Assembly: GCA_015661035.1 (NCBI GenBank)
Contig: JACVJA010000026.1
Coordinates: forward strand, 1 to 9,759
Length of the DNA: 9,759 nt
DNA from: Candidatus Calidifonticultor daggyaiensis
GTDB taxonomy: Bacteria; Actinomycetota; Humimicrobiia; Humimicrobiales; Humimicrobiaceae
Direction of reading: 5' to 3'
The position numbers were made by a program, and so were the translations under genes. Position 1 is the first letter of the stretch; every line of letters starts with the position of its first letter. Shown one piece after another: positions 1 to 6,992 of the stretch. Below the pieces are notes generated by a model that was given only the letters and a program-made list of their open reading frames with translations, was not told the DNA's origin and ran no database searches.

Positions 1-792
1 TTTCCAATTACTGAAGCTGTTGCTGAAGAGTTTAATAAGATTAACCCAAATGTACAGGTAAATGTAGGAATATCGGGAACTGGTGGCGGTTTTAAAAGGT
101 TTGTTGTTGGTGAAACAGACATTTCCAATGCTTCACGCCCTATAAAAGATGAAGAAGCAGAAAAAGCTAAAACAAATGGTATTGAGTATATTGAGTTACC
201 TGTTGCAATAGATGGATTAGCAGTAGTGGTAAATATTAATAATGATTTTGTAGACTATCTAACAATTGAAGAGCTCAAGAAAATATGGGAACCTGAATCT
301 AAGGTAGATTCATGGGCTGATGTTCGTTCAGGTTTTCCAAATAATCCTATTAATCTATATGGTCCAGGAACAGATTCAGGAACCTTTGATTACTTCACTG
401 AAGCAGTGGTAGGTAAAGCACAAGCTAGTCGTTCTGACTTCACAGCAAGCGAAGATGATAATGTATTAGTACAAGGTATTGCTGGAGACCGTAATGCCCT
501 CGGTTATTTTGGCTATGCTTATTATATAGTTAATCAGGATAAACTAAAAATAGTTGCTATTGATAGTGGTAATGGTCCTGTAACACCAAATGATGAGACA
601 ATAGCTTCCGGTGCATATACACCTTTATCAAGACCGCTCTTTATATATGTAAATGTAAAAAGCTTAGAGCGTCCTGAAGTTAAAGAATTTGTTAAATTTT
701 ATATGGAAAATGCTTCCAAGTTAGTTCACGAAGTTGGATATCTTCCAATGAGTGATGATGTTTATAGTAAAAATATGGAAAAGATAAAGTAA
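1..792 (+). CDS. pstS: Phosphate ABC transporter substrate-binding protein PstS (C-terminal part, 5' end cut by window)
   Basis: This is the extracytoplasmic phosphate-binding protein that hands phosphate to the PstCA permease. The reading frame is open from base 1 to the TAA at 790-792, giving 263 visible residues. The signal peptide and first residues lie outside the window, so a GTG at 226 is an internal Val codon and not the true start. Visible family landmarks are the phosphate loop SGTGGGF (visible residues 25-31), [10 protein letters not shown] (38-47) with the Asp/Ser expected to contact phosphate, and the second loop GTDSGTF (123-129), typical of PstS. The C-terminal part (PLFIYVN, then a helix before the stop) also fits. 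It is the first gene of a pstSCAB-phoU operon, and a stem-loop separates it from pstC. The family call is very secure; whether it is a lipoprotein cannot be seen. Confidence 0.96.
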   Translation, partial: FPITEAVAEEFNKINPNVQVNVGISGTGGGFKRFVVGETDISNASRPIKDEEAEKAKTNGIEYIELPVAIDGLAVVVNINNDFVDYLTIEELKKIWEPESKVDSWADVRSGFPNNPINLYGPGTDSGTFDYFTEAVVGKAQASRSDFTASEDDNVLVQGIAGDRNALGYFGYAYYIVNQDKLKIVAIDSGNGPVTPNDETIASGAYTPLSRPLFIYVNVKSLERPEVKEFVKFYMENASKLVHEVGYLPMSDDVYSKNMEKIK

Positions 793-873
793 TGAAATAA
801 CAATTAAAATTAATTAAAAAAATTTGCAATAATTAAAAGAACAATTTAATTATAATATAACTCATACCTAACA

Positions 874-927
874 AAATGGATGGCGGTTAGCTAAAGTATT
901 TAATTTAAAGTAAGCTGCCATCCATTT
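874..927 (+). other. Intercistronic stem-loop between pstS and pstC
   Basis: The arms 874-888 (AAATGGATGGCGGTT) and 913-927 (AGCTGCCATCCATTT less its first base, preceded by A) can form a 15-bp stem with two G-U wobbles around a 24-nt loop. It is the only GC-containing structure in an otherwise A/T-only gap of 214 bp. No T-run follows on either strand, so it does not look like an ordinary intrinsic terminator. By position, an RNA-processing or 3'-end stabilising hairpin that raises PstS over the membrane subunits is the likeliest role; that is inference. The pairing itself is read directly from the bases. Confidence 0.6.
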
Positions 928-935
928 AAAATTAA

Positions 936-973
936 AATAGAATATAATATAATAAATAGAATATAATATAATA
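936..973 (+). repeat. Tandem 19-bp A/T repeat, two exact copies
   Basis: Positions 936-954 and 955-973 are identical 19-mers (AATAGAATATAATATAATA) placed head to tail, 33 bases before the pstC start. Each copy contains overlapping TATAAT hexamers, so a promoter -10 element could be hidden here, but no convincing -35 is visible. It may also be simple slippage in A/T-rich DNA. Confidence 0.8.
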
Positions 974-978
974 TAAAT

Positions 979-1005
979 ATTAAATAATCTTAATTAAATA
1001 ATCTT
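979..1005 (+). repeat. 13-bp direct repeat immediately upstream of pstC
   Basis: ATTAAATAATCTT occurs at 979-991 and again at 993-1005, a 14-base period, ending one base before the pstC ATG. It occupies the place where a ribosome binding site would be expected, and no GGAGG-like sequence is present there. The 14-base spacing does not match the roughly 11-base repeat spacing of Bacillus PhoP boxes. The function is unknown. Confidence 0.7.
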
Positions 1006-1006
1006 T

Positions 1007-1957
1007 ATGGAACAGGATCTGACGAAATCTAAATCTAAGATTATCTGGCTAGGTGACCGAGCTAAAAGCACTTGGGGGAAACGTCAGAATATAGAAGGTA
1101 GAGCAGCACAAATATTTTTACTTATATGTGCTCTTCTTTCAATAGCGACCACGGTAGGCATTGTAGTGAGCTTAGTCTCACAGTCAGTTGGCTTTTTTAA
1201 GGAAGTATCAATATGGGAATTCTTAACAGGTACCCGATGGACACCCATTCTTATTCCTCGCTCTTATGGGGTACTACCACTTGTAGTTGGTACTTTACTT
1301 GTAACCATTATTTCTGTCATTGTGGCTGTACCAATAGGAATGGGCATTGCTATATTTCTTTCAACATATGCTCCAGAACAGTTACGACGAATAATTAAAC
1401 CTGTCTTAGAAATACTAGCAGGTATTCCTACTGTTGTTTATGGCTATTTTGCTATAACTCTTGTAAGTCCAATGCTTCAAAAAGTTTTTACCAACATGCT
1501 CATTTTCAATGCACTTAGTGCTGGGCTCGTTATGGGATTAATGATTATACCTATGGTTTCTTCTCTGAGTGAAGATGCCATGATGGCAGTACCACAATCA
1601 CTAAAAGAAGGAGCCTTTGCATTAGGAGCAACCCGTTTTGAAGTAGCTCTTAAGGTAACAATTCCATCTGCTCTTTCTGGAATTATCACTTCAATTATTT
1701 TGGCATTGTCAAGAGCAATTGGTGAGACAATGATAGTTACTATTGCTGCGGGTGCTACTCCAAAAATGACTTTTAATCCTATTGACAGTATTCAGACAAT
1801 GACAGCATTTATTGTACAACTCAGCCTTGGAGAAACTCCACATGGCTCACTTGAATATAATACTATTTTTGCTGTTGGTCTTTTGCTTTTTTTAATGACT
1901 TTAATAATGAATTTATTAAGCCAGTGGGTAGTCAGCCGTTGGCATAGGAGGTACTGA
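1007..1957 (+). CDS. pstC: Phosphate ABC transporter permease PstC
   Basis: This is one of the two membrane subunits of the high-affinity phosphate importer. The 316-residue length is normal for PstC. A polar N-terminus (about 30 residues) precedes the first membrane segment (about 35-60). Next come the PstC signature GTRWTPI....[11 protein letters not shown] (about 75-98), several hydrophobic spans, and the EAA loop EGAFALGA (201-208), the cytoplasmic contact for the PstB ATPase. The segment SRAIGETM after the EAA loop is also typical of Pst permeases. The ATG at 1007 is the only good start before the first membrane span, yet it lacks a Shine-Dalgarno sequence, unlike pstA, pstB and phoU. 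The stop overlaps the pstA start by one base (TGATG), indicating translational coupling. Confidence 0.97.
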   Translation: MEQDLTKSKSKIIWLGDRAKSTWGKRQNIEGRAAQIFLLICALLSIATTVGIVVSLVSQSVGFFKEVSIWEFLTGTRWTPILIPRSYGVLPLVVGTLLVTIISVIVAVPIGMGIAIFLSTYAPEQLRRIIKPVLEILAGIPTVVYGYFAITLVSPMLQKVFTNMLIFNALSAGLVMGLMIIPMVSSLSEDAMMAVPQSLKEGAFALGATRFEVALKVTIPSALSGIITSIILALSRAIGETMIVTIAAGATPKMTFNPIDSIQTMTAFIVQLSLGETPHGSLEYNTIFAVGLLLFLMTLIMNLLSQWVVSRWHRRY

Positions 1958-2850
1958 TGACTTTTAATACACTTAATTATTCTAAAATGTACAATAGAAG
2001 AATTGCTATGAGGAAGGGTATAGGTGATGCTTTTTATTCTTTATTTTTGCTATCCGTTTTAGTTGGTATTATTGGTCTTATTACACTTTTGGTTCAAGTA
2101 TTAACTGAGGGTATACCTTGGTTGAGCTGGCGTTTCATTACCTCATTTCCTTCACGCCACCCGCAAGAAGCAGGAATTTTCTCAGCACTTATGGGAACAA
2201 TTTGGCTTATGGGACTGACAGCGGTTTTTACTGTGCCCATTGGAGTTGGAGCAGCAATATATTTAGAGGAGTATGCTCCTAAGAATTGGCTTACACGATT
2301 AATAGAACTAAATATAGCTAATCTTGCAAGTGTTCCCTCTATAATTTATGGACTGCTTGGTCTTACTATCTTCGTAGGCTGGATGGCACTTGGTAGAAGC
2401 ATTTTAGCTGGAGCTTTAACCCTCAGTTTGCTAGTAATGCCAATAGTCATTCTTGCTTCAAGGGAGGCTATTAAAGCATTGCCTTTAACTTATAGAGAAG
2501 CAGCATATGCCCTAGGTGCGACAAGGTGGCAGGTGACAAAAAGTGTAGTGGTACCAGCAGCTTTGCCTGGTATTCTTACAGGAGTAATTTTAGCAATGTC
2601 AAGAGCTATCGGTGAGGCTGCACCAGTCATTGCTATAAGTGCTTTGGTTTATCTAACATTTATACCAACAAGCCCACTTGACAGGTTTACAGTTATGCCT
2701 ATCCAAATTTTCAACTGGATATCACGCCCACAAAATGAGTTCAGGGGTTTAGCAGCTGCAGGTATTATAGTTCTCTTAATTATCCTCCTTTCTATGAATG
2801 CTCTTGCTATTTTCCTTAGGAACCGATACCAAGTAAGAACGGAGGTTTAA
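1957..2850 (+). CDS. pstA: Phosphate ABC transporter permease PstA
   Basis: This is the second membrane subunit of the phosphate importer, pairing with PstC to form the translocation path. At 297 residues it has normal length, with about six hydrophobic spans, the motif [18 protein letters not shown] typical of PstA near residues 64-82, and an EAA loop REAAYALGA near 180-188 followed by SRAIGEAAP. An AGGAGGT ribosome binding site at 1946-1952, inside the end of pstC, sets the ATG at 1957, which overlaps the pstC stop codon. One base separates its stop from the pstB start. Assignment to PstA over PstC rests on the sequence after the first span and on gene order. Confidence 0.97.
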   Translation: MTFNTLNYSKMYNRRIAMRKGIGDAFYSLFLLSVLVGIIGLITLLVQVLTEGIPWLSWRFITSFPSRHPQEAGIFSALMGTIWLMGLTAVFTVPIGVGAAIYLEEYAPKNWLTRLIELNIANLASVPSIIYGLLGLTIFVGWMALGRSILAGALTLSLLVMPIVILASREAIKALPLTYREAAYALGATRWQVTKSVVVPAALPGILTGVILAMSRAIGEAAPVIAISALVYLTFIPTSPLDRFTVMPIQIFNWISRPQNEFRGLAAAGIIVLLIILLSMNALAIFLRNRYQVRTEV

Positions 2851-2851
2851 T

Positions 2852-3640
2852 ATGCAAAATTCAAATTATTTATATAATTCAAATATACTTGAAGTTAAAA
2901 ACTTAAACGTTTGGTACAGGGCTTTCCAAGCTTTAAAAGAGATAAGTCTTTCTATACCTCGCCATCATGTGATTGCTTGTATAGGGCCATCCGGATGCGG
3001 CAAAAGTACTTTCCTGCGCTGCTTTAATCGTATGAATGACCTCATTCCAGGTACGCGCATAAGTGGACAAGTACTTTTAGATGGGCAAGATATTTATAAT
3101 TCTGGTGTCGATCCTACAGAAATACGTACACATATTGGTATGGTTTTTCAAAAACCTAATCCTTTTCCTAAATCCATTTTCGATAATGTAGCCTTTGGAC
3201 TACGCATTAATGGTTTTAAAGGCAATATAAAAGAAGCTGTAGAGTCTTCGCTTAGAAGGGCTGCTTTATGGGACGAAGTAAAAGATCGTCTTAATAAAAG
3301 CGCTTTAACACTCTCAGGCGGGCAGCAGCAGAGGCTCTGTATTGCACGAGCTATTGCAATCCAACCTGCTGTTATTTTAATGGACGAGCCTTGCAGCGCA
3401 CTAGATCCCGTAGCAACTCTAAAAATCGAGGACTTGATTGCAATTCTTAAAGAGGAGTATACAATTGTCATAGTTACACACAATATTCAGCAAGCAGCAA
3501 GAGTTTCAGATTATACTGCCTTTTTTACAATGGCAGATGACCGATCTGGGATACTAGTAGAGTTTGGGAAAACAAATGAAATATTCTCAAATCCTAAAGA
3601 TAAGCGAACTGAGGACTATATTACTGGGCGTTTTGGTTAA
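2852..3640 (+). CDS. pstB: Phosphate ABC transporter ATP-binding protein PstB
   Basis: This is the cytoplasmic ATPase that energises PstCA. All ABC ATPase motifs are intact: Walker [10 protein letters not shown] (45-53), Q-loop [16 protein letters not shown] (98-113, the PNPFP stretch being a PstB hallmark), signature LSGGQQQR (154-161), Walker B VILMDEP (174-180), D-loop SALDP, and the switch His in VTHN (His210). The early CFNRMNDL stretch after Walker A is also diagnostic for PstB. At 262 residues it has the usual length. A GGAGGT site at 2841-2846, overlapping the end of pstA, supports the ATG at 2852. It is a complete enzyme with no missing residues. Confidence 0.98.
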   Translation: MQNSNYLYNSNILEVKNLNVWYRAFQALKEISLSIPRHHVIACIGPSGCGKSTFLRCFNRMNDLIPGTRISGQVLLDGQDIYNSGVDPTEIRTHIGMVFQKPNPFPKSIFDNVAFGLRINGFKGNIKEAVESSLRRAALWDEVKDRLNKSALTLSGGQQQRLCIARAIAIQPAVILMDEPCSALDPVATLKIEDLIAILKEEYTIVIVTHNIQQAARVSDYTAFFTMADDRSGILVEFGKTNEIFSNPKDKRTEDYITGRFG

Positions 3641-3743
3641 AATTAAGAGTAAATTCAAGGAACTAAGAGGAAAATAAAAGTACAAATTAAAAATAAAAAA
3701 ATGTGAAAAAGGTGAAATAAATTTTAATTTTTATGGGGGATTT

Positions 3744-4418
3744 ATGATAGATACATTTCATGAAAAATTAGAGGAATTAAAAAAAGATGTAATAGATATG
3801 GGAAACTTAGTCAGCAATAATGTTGAGGACGCCATTAACTCAATTTTAACCGGAAACCCTGAATTGGCTAGAAAAGTAATTAAAGACGACGATAAAATAG
3901 ATGATTATAATGCTATGATAGAAGAAAAATGCATGTATATATTAGCGCTATATCAACCAGTGGCCAGAGATTTAAGACTTATTCAAAGTATAAACATTAT
4001 AGTTATTTATCTTGAAAGGATAGGGGATATTTCAGTTAACATTGCAAAATTAACAATTAGGTTATATGAAAAAGATAAAAAACAACTAGACAAAGATATT
4101 CTTGAAATAATTATTGAAATGTCAAATATAGTAAGGTCAATATTAGATAAAGCTTTAAAAGCTTTTTCAAAAGAGGATTCAAGACTGGCATTAAAATTAG
4201 ACCAGATGGATTCATCCATAACCGATTTACAAAAGGCCCTTTATCAAAAAATGTATAAAACTAGTGTTTATCACAGTGAGGATTATATAAAATTGGTAAC
4301 CAATATTTCTCTTTTAAGCAGATACCTTGAAAGAATAGGTGATAATTCAGTAAACATTGGGGATCGTGTTTTATATTATCTTACTGGTGATTTTAGACAT
4401 ATTCATTCTGACGTTTAA
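3744..4418 (+). CDS. phoU: Phosphate signalling/transport regulator PhoU
   Basis: PhoU is a peripheral cytoplasmic protein that links Pst transporter activity to the PhoR-type sensor kinase and dampens phosphate uptake. The 224-residue product is all-helical with two PhoU repeats. The first carries QPVARDLR (71-78) and ERIGD (91-95). The second carries ERIGDNSVNIGD from residue 196. The E/D residues of these repeats form metal-binding sites in known PhoU structures. A GGGGGA ribosome binding site at 3735-3740 supports this ATG. It lies 103 bp after pstB, probably in the same transcript. No phoB/phoR genes are present here, so the cognate two-component system is elsewhere or absent. The gene converges on tupB with a 41-bp gap. 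Confidence 0.95.
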   Translation: MIDTFHEKLEELKKDVIDMGNLVSNNVEDAINSILTGNPELARKVIKDDDKIDDYNAMIEEKCMYILALYQPVARDLRLIQSINIIVIYLERIGDISVNIAKLTIRLYEKDKKQLDKDILEIIIEMSNIVRSILDKALKAFSKEDSRLALKLDQMDSSITDLQKALYQKMYKTSVYHSEDYIKLVTNISLLSRYLERIGDNSVNIGDRVLYYLTGDFRHIHSDV

Positions 4419-4459
4419 AAAAAATTTTATTAATGATTTAATAATTGTAAATCCCTATT

Positions 4460-5164
4460 TTAAATTCCTAAAAACAAGTTTTTTCTTTGGTATATTGTTA
4501 TAATAACATTTATTGTAAAAGATAGTAAGAATAATATAGCTGCAAGAGCAATTGCTTGATCAAATTTGCCAACTTTTATCATCTGCAAAATAGCAGTTGT
4601 TAGCACTCTAGTTTCACTTTTTATATTACCTCCAACAATTAAAACCGCACCAACCTCAGAAACAGCTCTTCCAAAACCTGCAGCGATAGCTACAAATATT
4701 GAGAATTTAATTTCTTTCAATAATATCCAAAATAGTTGAATTTTATTTGCACCTAAAGACTTTGCTTGATTAATAAGCCCAACATTTATTTGCTGAAAAG
4801 CAGCAATTGTGATACCTAAAATTATTGGAAAAACAATAATTATCTGGGCAATAATCATGGCAGTGTTTGAATACATCAATTCAAGAAAACCCAGTATGCC
4901 ACTTCTCCATATAAATAGTGTCAAAATTAAACCAACTACTATAGGAGGGATACCCATCCCAATATTTATAATTGTTATAATTAAACTTTTAGCAAAAAAC
5001 TTATTTAAACCTATTAATGCTCCAATTGGAAATCCAACTAGCATTGAGATAAATAACGATATTGAAGAAACTTTAATTGTATTTAAAAGTATACTATAGG
5101 TTTCCTTATCCCCTCCAAATATTAAAATTATAGCTTTTTTTATGCCATCAAATATAATTTCCAT
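4460..5164 (-). CDS. tupB: Tungstate ABC transporter permease TupB
   Basis: This is the membrane subunit of a TupABC-type oxyanion importer. The 234-residue protein has about five hydrophobic spans, with PPIVVGL in the centre and an EAA-like cytoplasmic loop (AKSLGANKIQLFWILLKEI). GRAVSEVGAVLIVGGNI follows and closely fits the TupB/WtpB permease pattern. It lies 13 bp downstream of the tupA stop, with a weak site (GTAGGG) in front of the ATG at 5164, so the two genes are translated from one message. The ATPase gene tupC that normally follows is absent: the next gene is phoU on the other strand. A molybdate permease (ModB) is less likely given the adjacent TupA. The metal preference cannot be proved from sequence. 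Confidence 0.9.
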   Translation of the reverse strand: MEIIFDGIKKAIILIFGGDKETYSILLNTIKVSSISLFISMLVGFPIGALIGLNKFFAKSLIITIINIGMGIPPIVVGLILTLFIWRSGILGFLELMYSNTAMIIAQIIIVFPIILGITIAAFQQINVGLINQAKSLGANKIQLFWILLKEIKFSIFVAIAAGFGRAVSEVGAVLIVGGNIKSETRVLTTAILQMIKVGKFDQAIALAAILFLLSFTINVIITIYQRKNLFLGI

Positions 5165-5177
5165 AAATTACCCTACT

Positions 5178-6083
5178 TTATGTTTTAACAGGATAAAACA
5201 ATGGTTCACCATATTGCTCTAGACCAAAATTACCAATAATTTCCTGTCCCTTTTTACTAAGTAGAAAATTTATAAAATCAATTGCTCCTTTATAATTAAT
5301 ATTAATATCTTTATGTTTTTTTGGATTAATAGGAATTATACCATAAGAATTTAAAAGTATGTTATCACCTTCTACTAAAATAACTAATGAAAGGTTTTCT
5401 CTTAGAAAAAGATATGTTCCTTTGTCAGCTAATGCATAAGCCTGCTTGTTTTCAGCAATAAACAAAGTCTCACCCATTCCTTGACCGCTTTCGATATAGA
5501 AGCTACCCTTAGGATTTATATTTGCCTTTTCCCATATAATTTTTTCTTTTTTATAAGTACCAGAATTGTCACCACGAGATATAAAAAGACAGTTTTTTTC
5601 AAAAATAGCTTTAAAAGCATCTATCGCAGAAAGTCCTTTAATACCTGCAGGGTCATTTATAGGTCCTACTATTACAAAATAATTATACATTATATCCATT
5701 CTAAAATTTCCATAGCCTTCTTCTACAAAATTATCTTCATCAGGCTTTGAATGTATTAAAATTAAATCTATTACTCCTTTCTTACCCATATTTATTGCCT
5801 CACCTGTACCTACAGAAATTGGGATTATATCAAAATATGATTCTTTTTCAAATTGTTCGATCAATTCATCAAGCAGTCCGCAATCATAAATGCTGGTAGT
5901 AGTTGCAAGTAACACTTTTTTGTTTGGATAAGTCCTACAGGAAAATAAAAAGACAACAATAGATATAATTAAAAAAATAATAAAAAAAACAGTTAGAAAA
6001 TAATACTTAATTTTGAGTTTTTGTTTTGTTTTTAGTAATCGATTTTGCAAATTTTTTAAGTTTTTGCAGCCCAAAAATCTCAT
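5178..6083 (-). CDS. tupA: Tungstate-binding lipoprotein TupA
   Basis: This is the extracytoplasmic binding protein for tungstate. The 301-residue product has a long basic N-region (about 26 residues), a hydrophobic stretch (27-47) and a lipobox LFSC with the lipidated Cys at 49. The mature part shows the TupA landmarks: TTTSIYDCGLLD (61-72), SVGTGEAINMGKKGVIDLILIH (spread over 90-111), YNYFVIVGP (133-141), SRGDNSGT (169-176) and SGQGMGETL (199-207). Residue 68 is Cys where Thr or Ser is usual in the TTTS..D.G motif. The ATG at 6083 is the only Met before the signal, but no Shine-Dalgarno sequence is visible. It forms an operon with tupB and sits 222 bp downstream of mobB, probably with its own promoter. 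Confidence 0.93.
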   Translation of the reverse strand: MRFLGCKNLKNLQNRLLKTKQKLKIKYYFLTVFFIIFLIISIVVFLFSCRTYPNKKVLLATTTSIYDCGLLDELIEQFEKESYFDIIPISVGTGEAINMGKKGVIDLILIHSKPDEDNFVEEGYGNFRMDIMYNYFVIVGPINDPAGIKGLSAIDAFKAIFEKNCLFISRGDNSGTYKKEKIIWEKANINPKGSFYIESGQGMGETLFIAENKQAYALADKGTYLFLRENLSLVILVEGDNILLNSYGIIPINPKKHKDININYKGAIDFINFLLSKKGQEIIGNFGLEQYGEPLFYPVKT

Positions 6084-6108
6084 AAAATATTAACTGAAGT
6101 AATAATAC

Positions 6109-6137
6109 ATTATATATACTTAAGCTAAAAGCTTTAA
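6109..6137 (-). promoter_or_regulatory. Possible promoter for tupAB
   Basis: On the minus strand a perfect -10 hexamer TATAAT (6114-6109) lies 17 bases after TTAAAG (6137-6132), a poor -35 with three matches to consensus. The start of transcription would fall near 6102, about 19 bases before the tupA ATG. TATAAT is frequent by chance in such A/T-rich DNA. A second TATAAT lies at 6180-6175 within a similar sequence, so the call is tentative. Confidence 0.35.
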
Positions 6138-6138
6138 G
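6119..6138 (-). repeat. Inverted repeat in the tupA upstream region
   Basis: CTTAAGCT (6119-6126) and AGCTTTAAG (6130-6138) are inverted copies separated by three bases, with one unpaired base in the right arm. The repeat covers the -35 and spacer of the possible tupAB promoter, so it could be an operator for a metal- or cofactor-responsive regulator. It could also simply be a small hairpin in A/T-rich DNA. Confidence 0.45.
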
Positions 6139-6151
6139 AAAATAAATTTAG

Positions 6152-6171
6152 TAAAATAAACTTAAATAATA
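6152..6171 (-). repeat. 20-bp repeat, copy 1 (mobB-tupA gap)
   Basis: The 20-mer TAAAATAAACTTAAATAATA (plus-strand reading) is identical to 6969-6988. This copy is about 70-90 bases upstream of the tupA start. Both copies lie in gaps between minus-strand genes, in the same orientation. A shared regulatory site is possible but unproved. Confidence 0.6.
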
Positions 6172-6251
6172 CATATTATATATTCCCTTAGTTTTAAATA
6201 AAAGGCACATAAGTTTTAATAGATATTTTTTTAATTATTAAAAATAAATAT

Positions 6252-6279
6252 TTTTTACTATTTATCTTTTTACTATTTA
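6252..6279. repeat. Two 13-bp direct repeats just downstream of mobB
   Basis: TTTTTACTATTTA occurs at 6252-6264 and 6267-6279, a 15-base period, within the 222-bp mobB-tupA gap. It is close to the mobB stop. No stem-loop is formed. The meaning is unknown. Confidence 0.6.
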
Positions 6280-6305
6280 AATAATTTTTTTTCAAACACA
6301 AAAAA

Positions 6306-6818
6306 TTATAATAAAAAATTTTTATAAAAATTATGCATTTTTTCTTCTAACAAATCGGCTATCTTAACAATGTCTTCAGGGGAGTATACAGGAACAGCTA
6401 TATTAATTGGCTTTTTACTAATTACCATAAGCAATGATGGATAATTAGAAACAGATTTATAATGTTTTTGTGCACCCATTATTTTTATTGTCGGTAAGTT
6501 ATTAAACTTATAGCCTTCAGTTAATAAAATATCAATATCAAAAAACAACTTAGACACCAATTCTTCAACAGATACTTCTTTGTCTGTATCTTTTATAAAA
6601 GCAATTTTATTACTTGAAGATATTGCAACTGAACTTGCTCCTGCTCTTTTGTGTGACCAGCTATCTTTGCCTGGTTTATCTATCTCAAAATCATGATGTG
6701 TATGTTTAATAGTACCAACTTTATAGCCTCTTTTTATTAATTCTGGTATTAATTTTTTTATAAGAGTTGTTTTACCACTTCCACTTTTGCCAATGATTGA
6801 AACTACAAATTTATCCAT
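6306..6818 (-). CDS. mobB: Molybdopterin-guanine dinucleotide biosynthesis adaptor MobB
   Basis: MobB is a GTP-binding P-loop protein that assists MobA in attaching GMP to molybdopterin, producing the bis-MGD cofactor used by DMSO-reductase-superfamily enzymes. The 170-residue length is typical. Walker A is GKSGSGKTT (10-18). GTIKHTHHDFEIDKPGKDSW (35-54) followed by HKRAGA (56-61) is the MobB signature, and DILLTEGYK (96-104) is the Walker B region and following helix. The C-terminal half (IKIMGAQKH, VPVYSPEDI) also fits. It sits between the iron-sulfur gene and tupA on the same strand, so cofactor finishing and metal uptake are encoded beside a user enzyme. No mobA is seen here. No strong ribosome binding site precedes the ATG. 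Confidence 0.95.
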   Translation of the reverse strand: MDKFVVSIIGKSGSGKTTLIKKLIPELIKRGYKVGTIKHTHHDFEIDKPGKDSWSHKRAGASSVAISSSNKIAFIKDTDKEVSVEELVSKLFFDIDILLTEGYKFNNLPTIKIMGAQKHYKSVSNYPSLLMVISKKPINIAVPVYSPEDIVKIADLLEEKMHNFYKNFLL

Positions 6819-6865
6819 TTTGCTTTAATTTTTTAGGCTGACTGTTTAAATAAACCATTATTTAA

Positions 6866-6895
6866 AATATAAATTTGCAAATATAATGATATCAA
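6866..6895 (-). promoter_or_regulatory. Possible promoter for mobB
   Basis: On the minus strand TTGATA (6895-6890, five of six to the -35 consensus) and TATATT (6871-6866, five of six to the -10 consensus) are separated by 18 bases. Transcription would begin near 6859, giving a leader of about 40 bases before the mobB ATG. The -35 is better than chance expectation in this A/T-rich gap, but the assignment is by eye only. Confidence 0.4.
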
Positions 6896-6968
6896 GAATG
6901 TCTAATTTTATTTAACTAAAATAAAGAACATAAAGACAAAGTAATAAAAAAAATATAAAGCAATAAAC

Positions 6969-6988
6969 TAAAATAAACTTAAATAATA
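6969..6988 (-). repeat. 20-bp repeat, copy 2 (just after the iron-sulfur gene)
   Basis: This is identical over 20 bases to 6152-6171 and in the same orientation. It begins four bases beyond the stop of the iron-sulfur protein gene on the minus strand. A related 12-mer AACTAAAATAAA overlaps it (6966-6977) and recurs at 6914-6925. Confidence 0.6.
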
Positions 6989-6992
6989 TTGA

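Noticed and set aside
226..792. A separate small gene starting with GTG at 226
   Set aside because: The same frame is open back to base 1 and encodes PstS signature residues, so 226 is an internal Val codon.
874..940. Intrinsic terminator after pstS
   Set aside because: The stem is real but no T-tract follows on either strand, so it was listed as an intercistronic stem-loop.
979..1005. PhoP/PhoB box before pstC
   Set aside because: The repeats have a 14-base period and do not match the TTAACA-type 11-base repeats of Bacillus or the pho box of enterics.
936..1005. CRISPR-like array
   Set aside because: Repeats are short, A/T-only, tandem or nearly so, without unique spacers or cas genes.
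3148..3483. Open frame on the minus strand inside pstB
   Set aside because: It lies antisense to the conserved ATPase motifs of pstB, has no recognisable domain and no ribosome site; it is a shadow.
4419..4459. Bidirectional terminator between phoU and tupB
   Set aside because: There is a run of A/T and a weak AT-only palindrome, but no stable GC-containing stem; too weak to call.
4809..5099. Open frame on the plus strand inside tupB
   Set aside because: It is antisense to a conserved permease and its hydrophobic stretches are the complement of the TupB membrane spans.
5481..5750. Open frame on the plus strand inside tupA
   Set aside because: It is antisense to conserved TupA motifs such as SRGDNSGT, with biased Phe/Ile/Tyr composition and no family resemblance.
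6084..6305. Moco/Tuco riboswitch upstream of tupA
   Set aside because: The region is nearly all A/T and lacks the long GC-containing helices of that RNA family; only a short inverted repeat is present.
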